From the NCBI RefSeq assembly GCF_051133435.1, contig NZ_JBPGNY010000004.1, forward strand, positions 124,001 to 188,000: a DNA stretch of 64,000 bases, in the 5' to 3' direction. Below are positions 32,800 to 40,012 of the stretch, piece by piece; within the stretch, counting starts at the first letter, position 1; the number at the start of each line of letters is the position of its first letter. The position numbers and the translations under genes were made by a program. The notes beneath the pieces were generated by a model. It ran no database searches, had not been told where the DNA came from, and saw nothing but the letters and a program-made list of their open reading frames with translations. The stretch is from JAAYAO01 sp051133435. Lineage in GTDB: Bacteria; Actinomycetota; Actinomycetes; Propionibacteriales; Propionibacteriaceae.

Positions 32800-33477
32800 T
32801 TATTCGGCCGGCTGGTCGGTGACGATCAGGTGGCAGCCCTCTTCGCAGGCAAAGGGGCGCAGTTCCACGCCCCGGTTGGCGCCGACCTTGGCCAGTACCC
32901 CCTCGATCATGCCGCGGTGTACCTCACACACCACCTCGGGATCGGAATGGGCCAGATCCAGCAATGGGCAGGCCCGCAGCAGCACCGCCTCACCCTGGTC
33001 GGTGGTGGCGTGGGCCGGGTCGAAGCCGAGGATCTCCAGCAGTTCGATCACCGCGGCCATTTCGTCGGGGGTGGGTGGGAGGGCCAGTTCGTGGCCCCAC
33101 AACTCCCCCACCGCCCGGGCCTCTTCCGCGGCGTCCGGTTTGGTCACGAGGTAACCGGCGAAAGCTCTGAGCAGTTCGGTGTGTTCGGCCTGAGCACCCG
33201 AGCCCGTGAGAGCCTGCCGCCCGGCCGAGGTCGGTTTGAATCCGAGGGGGCGGCGACCTCGTCCGATCCGGGCGACCGGTTCGGATTCGACCAGCCCGTC
33301 GGCAACCAGTTGGTCGAGTTGCTGGCGTGAGGTGTTCGGATGCCCGCCCACCCGTTCGGCGATGTCGGTGAGCAATACCGGCTTGCCGTCGAAGATGTCC
33401 GCCAGGGCGGTCAGGACCCGCCGCCGGGCCCGCGGTAGCGGCGGGATCGTGGCTGTGGCGTGGGGACCATGAGGCAT
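32800..33477 (-). CDS. Winged-helix regulator with SufR-like cysteine cluster
   Basis: A 225-residue ArsR/SufR-like regulator. The winged helix is in LTDIAERVGGHPNTSRQQLDQLVADGLVE. The C-terminal half carries Cys170, Cys184, Cys211 and Cys215 (CPLLD, VVCEVH, ACEEGC), a layout like the iron-sulfur binding SufR proteins. This suggests a redox or iron-sulfur sensor. No suf genes are in the window. Its ATG lies inside one arm of a 19-bp inverted repeat, and a TTACA-N7-TGTAA palindrome lies just upstream, probably its own operator. It follows whiB7 on the same strand. Confidence 0.83.
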   Translation of the reverse strand: MPHGPHATATIPPLPRARRRVLTALADIFDGKPVLLTDIAERVGGHPNTSRQQLDQLVADGLVESEPVARIGRGRRPLGFKPTSAGRQALTGSGAQAEHTELLRAFAGYLVTKPDAAEEARAVGELWGHELALPPTPDEMAAVIELLEILGFDPAHATTDQGEAVLLRACPLLDLAHSDPEVVCEVHRGMIEGVLAKVGANRGVELRPFACEEGCHLIVTDQPAE

Positions 33478-33539
33478 GCACCCAGCCTACCCGATTTGTT
33501 ACACCTCACATGTAATATTTGGGTAAGCCGGGTGCATGC
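33474..33539. repeat. 19-bp near-perfect inverted repeat spanning a start codon
   Basis: The arms at 33474-33492 and 33521-33539 match at 17 of 19 positions (GCATGCACCC outermost, perfect). The left arm contains the ATG of the SufR-like regulator. In RNA read through from whiB7 the start would be buried, so this may be a terminator or a translational lock. Confidence 0.7.
33499..33515. promoter_or_regulatory. Predicted operator TTACA-N7-TGTAA
   Basis: A perfect 5-7-5 palindrome in the loop of the larger inverted repeat, 22 bases upstream of the SufR-like regulator start. It is probably an autoregulatory site; inferred from position. Confidence 0.5.
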
Positions 33540-33541
33540 TC

Positions 33542-33808
33542 TCAGGCCGCCAAGGGCAGCGCGTCCTTGCGCGGCCGGCCACGTGGCCGCTTGCGGGCCA
33601 CGATCGCGCCGCGCACGAACAACTCGCCACCCCATACGCCCCACGGCTCCTCGCGCGCCACGGCGCCCGCCAAGCACTCGGCCCGCATCGGGCAGGGGCC
33701 GCACACGGCCTTGGCCTGCTCGACCTGTTCGGGCACCTCGGCGAAGAAGAGGTCGGGGTCGACGACGTGGCATGGCAAGCGCACGTGCTCGTCGATGATG
33801 GTGGTCAT
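33542..33808 (-). CDS. whiB7: WhiB7 transcriptional regulator
   Basis: An 88-residue iron-sulfur regulator that activates intrinsic antibiotic-resistance genes with the main sigma factor. Four cluster ligands are visible: Cys13, Cys36, Cys39 and Cys45. The turn EPWGVWGGE (54-62) and the AT-hook RGRPRK (76-81) are WhiB7-specific. AGGAG lies 6 bases before the ATG. The gene has a roughly 320-nt leader with a 50-codon upstream ORF and alternative hairpins, as known for whiB7 genes of mycobacteria and streptomycetes. Ribosome stalling by antibiotics would relieve attenuation; the mechanism is inferred from that precedent. Confidence 0.95.
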   Translation of the reverse strand: MTTIIDEHVRLPCHVVDPDLFFAEVPEQVEQAKAVCGPCPMRAECLAGAVAREEPWGVWGGELFVRGAIVARKRPRGRPRKDALPLAA

Positions 33809-33829
33809 GTGGTGTCTCCTGTGGTGCCT

Positions 33830-33859
33830 GGGGCCGGTAGGCCCCTGATAGCTGGGGGC
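33830..33859 (-). promoter_or_regulatory. Alternative hairpins beside the whiB7 ribosome site
   Basis: GGCCCC at 33840-33845 can pair with GGGGCC at 33830-33835 (loop GGTA) or, instead, with GGGGGC at 33854-33859. The two folds exclude each other and lie just upstream of the AGGAG of whiB7 in the transcript, as expected for an attenuator switch. No U-tract follows, so translation control or Rho-type termination is possible. Confidence 0.5.
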
Positions 33860-33876
33860 TGGACCGTGGACACGTG

Positions 33877-33906
33877 GGCCGTGATCCCCGGTGGGACATC
33901 ACGGCC
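33877..33906 (-). promoter_or_regulatory. 9-bp stem-loop between leader ORF and whiB7
   Basis: GGCCGTGAT and ATCACGGCC form a perfect stem with a 12-base loop, starting 15 bases after the stop of the leader ORF in transcript order. A ribosome stalled in the ORF could alter its folding. Confidence 0.55.
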
Positions 33907-33921
33907 GCGAGGAGAGGAGAG

Positions 33922-34074
33922 TTACACCTCGGTCGGGCCGAAGACGTCCGGACGAATGAACGGGTTGAAGCCGGTGGTGGCGGCATGTGCACGCTCGCCA
34001 TAGAGCCACGGGCGCTTGGCGGACAGGCTGACGCTCTGCAGCACCGCGTTCATTCGCGTGGTGAAATCCACCAT
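33922..34074 (-). CDS. whiB7 leader peptide (upstream ORF, 50 codons)
   Basis: A short ORF in the whiB7 leader. The purine run GGAGGAGGGG lies 7 bases before its ATG, one of the strongest ribosome sites in the window. The peptide begins MVDFTTRMNAVLQSVSL and ends FIRPDVFGPTEV. It ends 113 bases before the whiB7 start, leaving room for the two hairpins. In known whiB7 leaders, translation of such an ORF controls attenuation of the main gene. The product itself probably has no other role. Confidence 0.85.
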   Translation of the reverse strand: MVDFTTRMNAVLQSVSLSAKRPWLYGERAHAATTGFNPFIRPDVFGPTEV

Positions 34075-34134
34075 GATCAGCCCCTCCTCCCTGCTCGATT
34101 CATTCGCCCTGTGCGAACCACAAGGACGTCATAC

Positions 34135-34179
34135 ACCGTAGAGACCCCCGGGCAGGGCGCGCAACCTATTTAATTCTTT
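34135..34179 (-). promoter_or_regulatory. whiB7 promoter with AT-rich WhiB7 box
   Basis: On the minus strand an AT-rich stretch (34179-34165, AAAGAATTAAATAGG) lies directly before TTGCGC (-35, 34164-34159), then 18 bases, then TACGGT (-10, 34140-34135). WhiB7 is known to bind AT-rich DNA just upstream of the -35 element, so this suggests autoactivation. The rest of 33809-34240 is leader or spacer. Confidence 0.65.
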
Positions 34180-34240
34180 GTCTCAGTTGCGGGGGTTCGG
34201 CCACGTCCGCGGGCCGTGTTCAGTCGCTGGTCGGCCGTGT

Positions 34241-36337
34241 TCAGTCGCCGGTGGGCAAGGTGCCCGCCGACAGCAGGGTCAGGATCGTTTCGCCGTAGCG
34301 TTCGGCCTTGGTGGCCCCGATGCCGTGGATCTTGCGCAGCGCCCGATCGTCGGTCGGTTTGGCCTCGGCGATCGCGATCAGGGTGGCATCGGTGAAGACG
34401 CAGTAGGCGGGTTGACGCAGTTCGGCGGCCTCCTGCCGACGCCATTCCTTCAACAGGGTGAGGGTGTTCTCGTCATAGGTCGGCGGGCAGTCGGAACATC
34501 GACCGACCTTGCGTTCGGCCGCATCCACCAAGCGGGTGCCACAGGTGCGGCAGGTCGCCGACAGAGCCGTCCCGCGGCGGCGTTGCTTTCGGGGTTTGGC
34601 CGCCCCGGCGGTGCGGGCGCTCTGCGGCCGGATGCCGTCCAGGAAGCGGCTGGCCGACCGGCGCCGACCCCCACCGGAGCGGCTCGTCGACCAGGAGATC
34701 CACAGGTCCCTGCGGGCCCTGGTGACGCCGACGTACAACAGTCGGCGTTCCTCGGCGATCTCGTCGGGCGTCTGGGCCAGCACGAAGGGCACCGACCCCT
34801 CGTGGACCCCCACCAACGCAACAGCGTCCCATTCCAGTCCCTTGGCCGAGTGCAGGGTACCCAGGGTGACCCCGTGCGCCTGCGGCACGTGCTGGTCGGC
34901 GGCGCGATCTTCGAGCCGACCGATCAACAGGGCGAAATCGGCCTCCGGGTCGGCTTTGGCGAGGTCTTCGACCGCGGCGGCCAGGGCTGCCCAGGACTCC
35001 CAGCGTTCCCGTACCGCACCCGATCCCGAGGGTGGTTCCTCGGTCCACCCGATCGCCCGTAGTACCGCCACGGCTCGCTGTACCGGGTCGTCGGGCACGA
35101 CCTCGCCCAACACGGCGCCGTTGCGGGCTTCGCCACGCAGTGCGCCCAGGCCCTGACGCACCTCGGCCCGCTCGTAGAAGCGTTCGCCACCGCGCACCAC
35201 ATAGCTGAGGCCTCGTTCGCTGAGGGCCTGTTCGTACACCGGTGATTGGGCGTTGATCCGGAACAACACCGCCATCTCGCGCAACTCGACCCCGGCCTCG
35301 TGACGTTGCTTCAACCAGTCGGCCACGGCTGCCGCCTCGGCCGCCTCGTCGGGGGCTTCGGTGAAGATCGGGGCGGGCCCGGACGGTTGCTGGGCGACCA
35401 GTTGCACTCCCGACAGCACCCCGGCAGCATGGTTCAGCCGGTTCGCCACCTGCACCACCTGCGGGGTCGAGCGGTAGTCGCGGTGCAGGCGAACCACGGT
35501 GGCGTCGGGGTGACGTCGGGTGAAGCTGGTCAGATACTCGGCCCGGGCACCGGCGAAAGTGTGGATGGTCTGGGCCGGGTCACCCACCACACACAGCTCC
35601 TCATGGGGGCCACGCCACAACTCGAGCAGACGTTGTTGCAGGGGCGAGGTGTCCTGGTATTCGTCGACCACCAGGTGGCGATAATTGCGCCGGAACTCGG
35701 CAGCCACCTCCTCGTGCTGGGCCAGCAGGGCGGCGGTGCACAACAAAATGTCGTCGAAGTCGATCCGGCCGGCCTCGCGTTTCGCGTCCTCGTAGGCGGT
35801 GAATACCCGGGCCACCGCCTCCGGATCGGCCGAGGCCACCTCGCGTCCTTGGGCCCGGGCCAGGCCCGCGTAGCGTTCGGGGTCGGCATTGTTGACCTTC
35901 GCCCAACTGATCTCGCCCAACAGGTCACGCACCAGCGCGGTTTCCGCCTCCAGCCCGAGCCGTTGGGCGGCCCCGGCCACCAAGCGGTACGGATTGTCGA
36001 GTACCGGCGGCAGTTCACCGCCGTGGATCCGCGGCCAGAAATACTGCGCCTGACGCAGGGCGGCGGAGTGGAAGGTGCGGGCCTGCACCCCGGGGGCGCC
36101 CAGTTCGCTCAGCCGGGAACGCAGCTCTCCGGCGGCCCGAGTGGTGAAGGTCAGCGCCAGCACATTGCGCGGTGCATAGGTGCCGGTTGCCACACCGTAG
36201 GCGATGCGATGGGTGATCGCCCGAGTCTTACCGGTACCGGCCCCCGCGATCACCACCACCGGCCCGGTCAGGGCACGGGCCACCTGCTGCTGTTCGGGGT
36301 CGAGCGCAGCCAGCAGGTGTTCGGGATCGCGACGCAT
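34241..36337 (-). CDS. uvrD2: ATP-dependent DNA helicase UvrD2
   Basis: A superfamily 1 helicase of 698 residues. Walker A GAGTGKT is at 32-38, DEYQDTS is motif II, and YVGVTRARRDLW is motif VI. After the motor come a tetracysteine (CRTCG and CSDCP pairs) and a C-terminal HRDC domain (QPAYCVFTDATLIAIAEA). This architecture defines the mycobacterial UvrD2 type, where the enzyme works in DNA repair and is reported essential. ATG at 36337 or 36349 is possible. It is divergent from the mycoredoxin gene. Confidence 0.94.
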   Translation of the reverse strand: MRRDPEHLLAALDPEQQQVARALTGPVVVIAGAGTGKTRAITHRIAYGVATGTYAPRNVLALTFTTRAAGELRSRLSELGAPGVQARTFHSAALRQAQYFWPRIHGGELPPVLDNPYRLVAGAAQRLGLEAETALVRDLLGEISWAKVNNADPERYAGLARAQGREVASADPEAVARVFTAYEDAKREAGRIDFDDILLCTAALLAQHEEVAAEFRRNYRHLVVDEYQDTSPLQQRLLELWRGPHEELCVVGDPAQTIHTFAGARAEYLTSFTRRHPDATVVRLHRDYRSTPQVVQVANRLNHAAGVLSGVQLVAQQPSGPAPIFTEAPDEAAEAAAVADWLKQRHEAGVELREMAVLFRINAQSPVYEQALSERGLSYVVRGGERFYERAEVRQGLGALRGEARNGAVLGEVVPDDPVQRAVAVLRAIGWTEEPPSGSGAVRERWESWAALAAAVEDLAKADPEADFALLIGRLEDRAADQHVPQAHGVTLGTLHSAKGLEWDAVALVGVHEGSVPFVLAQTPDEIAEERRLLYVGVTRARRDLWISWSTSRSGGGRRRSASRFLDGIRPQSARTAGAAKPRKQRRRGTALSATCRTCGTRLVDAAERKVGRCSDCPPTYDENTLTLLKEWRRQEAAELRQPAYCVFTDATLIAIAEAKPTDDRALRKIHGIGATKAERYGETILTLLSAGTLPTGD

Positions 36338-36418
36338 GCCAGTAACCATAGGTGTCACCACCGACAGTTTCGTAACGGTGCGGCGCCGGGCCCGCGGTGC
36401 CAGCTATGCTCCCTGCCC

Positions 36419-36667
36419 ATGAGCGATCTGACTCTGTACGTGACCAGTTGGTGCCCCTACTGCGCCTCGCTCACCGAGTCGCTGGCCGAGCGCGGTGTGG
36501 TGTGGCGCGAGGTTGACGTTGATCGCGACCGACAGGCGGCCGAGAAGGTGAAGAAGATCAACGGCGGCAACCGGGTGGTGCCGACGGTGGAATTCCCCGA
36601 CGGCACCACGATGACCAACCCGACCGGCGCTCAGGTCGTGTCCAAGCTCAACCAACTGAAGGTCTGA
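36419..36667 (+). CDS. Mycoredoxin/glutaredoxin-like protein
   Basis: An 82-residue thioredoxin-fold protein with active site CPYC at residues 12-15 and cis-proline region VVPTVEF. It matches mycobacterial Mrx1 (Rv3198A) in size and place, next to uvrD2. Such proteins reduce mycothiol-mixed disulfides, so the host probably uses mycothiol; this is inferred. It lies 66 bases before recC. Confidence 0.92.
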   Translation: MSDLTLYVTSWCPYCASLTESLAERGVVWREVDVDRDRQAAEKVKKINGGNRVVPTVEFPDGTTMTNPTGAQVVSKLNQLKV

Positions 36668-36733
36668 GCCGGTTCCGCGCAACCGGGGACGCACCCGTCC
36701 GAAACTGTCGGTGCCCTCTGCAACGATGGCTCC

Positions 36734-39700
36734 ATGACCACCGAAACGCCACTCACCGGGCTGCACGCCCATCTGGCTCCACGAGCCGATGTGCTCGCGA
36801 CGGCGTTGGCCGACGAACTGGCCGAGCCACCGGCGGATCCTTTCGCCCGCGAGATCGTCAGCGTGCCGACCGCCGGGGTGGAGCGCTGGTTGTCCCAGGC
36901 ACTGTCCACCCACCTGGGGGCGGGCGAGAATGCGGACGGGGTCAGCGCCGGCATCGATTTCCCGCCACTGCGTCGGCTGGTGCGGCACATCACCGCCGCC
37001 GCCCTCGGGGTCGACGTCGATACCGACCCGTGGCAGCGCAATCGGCTGGTCTGGCCGGTGCTCACCACGATGGACGAGGTGCTGGACGAGCCGTGGTTCG
37101 CCGTGGTGGCCGAGCACCTTTCGGGCGCCGCCGGACGACGCCCGGGCCGCCGCTTCCGGATCGCGCGCAGGGTGGCGACCGTCTTCACCGGTTATCTCGA
37201 TCAACGTCCCGAACTGCTGCAGGACTGGTCGTCGGGACGCGACCGGGTGCCGAACGATCTGCAATGGCAACCCCGGCTGTGGCGGGAACTGTGCAACCGC
37301 ATCGGTGACCCCTCGGGGCGCCTGGACGAGGCGGTGCGGCAGTTGCAGGGCGACCCGAGGTTGATCGACCTGCCGCCGCGACTGTCGGTCTTCGGTCCGA
37401 CCCGGTTGAGCACCACCGAGGCCCGGATTCTGGCCGCGGTCGGGGCGCATCGAGCCGTGCACCTGTGGTTGCCCCAGGCCTGCCCCGCGCAATGGCACCA
37501 GGCCCCCGACGGTCCGCTCGGCCCCCGCACACCCCCGCCGACCGGCGGTCACCCGCTGGTGAACCGGTTGGGGCGCGATGCTCTCGAGCTGGCGCGGGTG
37601 ATGAAGCAGGTTCGGCACACCGTGCACGACCATGCCACTCCTTCGGCCCACGGGCCCACGACCCTGTTGGCGGCGGTACAGGCCGATGTGATCAGCGGGC
37701 AACCACCGCGGGCCGACCATGATCTGGCCGAGGATGACCGATCGGTGCAGTTCCACGCCAGCCACGGCCCCGAGCGCCAGGTGGAGGTACTGCGCGAGGT
37801 CGTGCTCGAACTGTTGGCCGACGACCCGACTTTGGAACCGCGCGACATCGTGGTGATGTGCCCCGACATCGAGGTGTATGCACCGCACATTTCGGCGGCC
37901 TTCTCCGGCACGACCCTGGACGGGGTGGCTGCCCACCACCCGGTACACCGAATCCCGGTGCGGTTGGCCGACCGCTCACTGCGGCAGGTTAACCCGGTGC
38001 TAGGGGTCCTGGAGCAACTGCTGGAGTTGGTGCACCAGCGACCCCGGGCCAGCAGCTTGCTGGCACTGTGCGCGGCCGAGCCGGTGGCCCGCCGCTTCGC
38101 CTTCACGGTCGAGGAACTCGAAGAGATCACCGCGATGGTGAATGAGGCCGAGATCCGTTGGGGCATCGACAACGCCGACATGGCCCGCCACGGGATGGGT
38201 GATTTTCAACTCAACACCTGGCTGGCGGGCCTCGACCGGATGTTGACCGGGGTGGCCCTGCCGGCCGAACGCGCCCTGGCCGGGGTCACACCGTTGGACA
38301 TCGACTCCTCGTCGATGGTCGACCTGGTCGGACGGTTGGCCGAACTCATCACCCGGCTGCGGCGGATCAGCCTCGACTTCGCCGGCCTGAAGCCCGACCG
38401 CGCCGAGCGGAAGACCTTGGTCGACTGGGCCGCATCGTTGCGCCGGGCACTCGAACTGGTCACCCGGGCGGCACCGGGCGAGGACTGGCAGATCCACCAC
38501 GCCTACTCGACCCTGGCCGATCTCGCCGAAGGCGCCGGTGACCTACAGCCCCTGCTCACCGCCGCAGACGTCTCGGAGTTGTTGGCCGACGCCTTCCGGG
38601 GCCGTCCGACCCGGGCCAGTTTCCGCACCGGCGCACTGACCATGTGCACCCTGTCGCCGATGCGTTCGGTGCCACATCGGGTCGTGGTGCTGCTCGGCGT
38701 CGACGACGGCCGGTTCCCGCGCAGCAGCACCACCGTGGGTGACGACCTGTTGGCCCGCGATCCCCACGAGGGTGAACGTGACGGCCCCGGCGAGGATCGA
38801 CAGTTGTTGTTGGATGCGGTGATGTCGGCGACCGAGACCCTGGTGGTGATCCATGCCGACCGTGATCCGGTGAGCAACCGCTCGATCCCGATGAGCATTC
38901 CGTTGGCCGACCTGTTCGACACGATCACCGAAACCGTCTCGGAACCGACCCGGCACCGGTGGCCGGCCGCACACCGCAAGCACCCCTTGCAGCCCTTCTC
39001 CCCGAGTTACTTCGACGCGACCGAGCCGGCCAGTTTCGATCCACAAGGCCTGGCCGGGGCTCGTGCGCTGACCGGCCCGCGCAGCACCGCGGTGCCGTCG
39101 CTCGACCTGACCGTCACCCTGCCCGCGCCCGAAACCGACACCGTCGACCTGGCCGATCTGGTGTCATTCTTCGCCGATCCCCTGCGCCACTTCCTGAAGA
39201 GCTGTGGCCTGTCCACCTGGGAGGACGCCGACGAGGAGTACCCCGAGGAACTCCCCGCCGCCCTCGACGGCCTGCAGTACTGGAAGTTGAACGACCGCGT
39301 GCTGACCGCACTGGTCGAAGGCACCGAACCGGACATCATCGCGCTGCGCGAATCGCGGGCGGGCAAGGTGCCGGCCTTCCAGGTCGGCCGGAAGCTGCTG
39401 TCGGATTCGTTGCGTGACATGCAGGACATCGTGCACACCGCCGAGAGATTCGGGACCTTGCGCCAAGTGCCCCAGTCGGTGCGCATCTCGTTGCCCGATG
39501 CGATGGCGACCGGCGCGGTGGTGAACGATGCGGTGGTGACCGGCGCGGTGCCGGTGGCCGGCTCGACACACCTACAGATCACCGCGTCGAAGCGCAAGGC
39601 CAAGCACGAGGTCGAGTTGTGGCTCAACCACCTTGCCCTGTGTGCCGCCGGGCCGCCGGAGCGGGAGTCCGTTCTGGTGGCTCATCCGGGCAGCTTCAGG

Positions 39701-40012
39701 TTCCGGGTCGTTCGGTTCGGGTCGCTGCCGGCTGAGCAGGCGCGGGAGTACCTGGCCGACCTGGTCGAGGTGTACCACGCTGGTGTGCAACGCCTGGTGC
39801 GGATGCCGGTGGGGCTGGCGAGGGATTGGCAGGACCGATCCCGGCGCCGCAGGTTCGACTGGGAGGACCGCTGGAGATTCGTCGACAAGACCTGGCATGA
39901 ACACTTCACCGATTACCGCGAGCTTTTGGGCAACGACCCCGAGGAGAGCGAATTCGTCGCCTTGGCCGAACGAGTTTGGGGCCCGCTGCTGGCACATGAG
40001 GAGCGTCCATGA
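36734..40012 (+). CDS. recC: RecBCD enzyme subunit RecC
   Basis: The 1092-residue structural and Chi-scanning subunit of exonuclease V. It lacks Walker motifs, as RecC should, but shows the inactivated helicase-like fold. The start region ADPFAREIVSVPTAGVERWLSQALS is characteristic, and QPFSPSYFDATEPASF lies in the nuclease-like C-terminal part. It overlaps recB by 4 bases in the actinobacterial order recC-recB-recD. The length matches other RecC proteins (about 1090-1120 residues). Confidence 0.94.
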   Translation: MTTETPLTGLHAHLAPRADVLATALADELAEPPADPFAREIVSVPTAGVERWLSQALSTHLGAGENADGVSAGIDFPPLRRLVRHITAAALGVDVDTDPWQRNRLVWPVLTTMDEVLDEPWFAVVAEHLSGAAGRRPGRRFRIARRVATVFTGYLDQRPELLQDWSSGRDRVPNDLQWQPRLWRELCNRIGDPSGRLDEAVRQLQGDPRLIDLPPRLSVFGPTRLSTTEARILAAVGAHRAVHLWLPQACPAQWHQAPDGPLGPRTPPPTGGHPLVNRLGRDALELARVMKQVRHTVHDHATPSAHGPTTLLAAVQADVISGQPPRADHDLAEDDRSVQFHASHGPERQVEVLREVVLELLADDPTLEPRDIVVMCPDIEVYAPHISAAFSGTTLDGVAAHHPVHRIPVRLADRSLRQVNPVLGVLEQLLELVHQRPRASSLLALCAAEPVARRFAFTVEELEEITAMVNEAEIRWGIDNADMARHGMGDFQLNTWLAGLDRMLTGVALPAERALAGVTPLDIDSSSMVDLVGRLAELITRLRRISLDFAGLKPDRAERKTLVDWAASLRRALELVTRAAPGEDWQIHHAYSTLADLAEGAGDLQPLLTAADVSELLADAFRGRPTRASFRTGALTMCTLSPMRSVPHRVVVLLGVDDGRFPRSSTTVGDDLLARDPHEGERDGPGEDRQLLLDAVMSATETLVVIHADRDPVSNRSIPMSIPLADLFDTITETVSEPTRHRWPAAHRKHPLQPFSPSYFDATEPASFDPQGLAGARALTGPRSTAVPSLDLTVTLPAPETDTVDLADLVSFFADPLRHFLKSCGLSTWEDADEEYPEELPAALDGLQYWKLNDRVLTALVEGTEPDIIALRESRAGKVPAFQVGRKLLSDSLRDMQDIVHTAERFGTLRQVPQSVRISLPDAMATGAVVNDAVVTGAVPVAGSTHLQITASKRKAKHEVELWLNHLALCAAGPPERESVLVAHPGSFRFRVVRFGSLPAEQAREYLADLVEVYHAGVQRLVRMPVGLARDWQDRSRRRRFDWEDRWRFVDKTWHEHFTDYRELLGNDPEESEFVALAERVWGPLLAHEERP

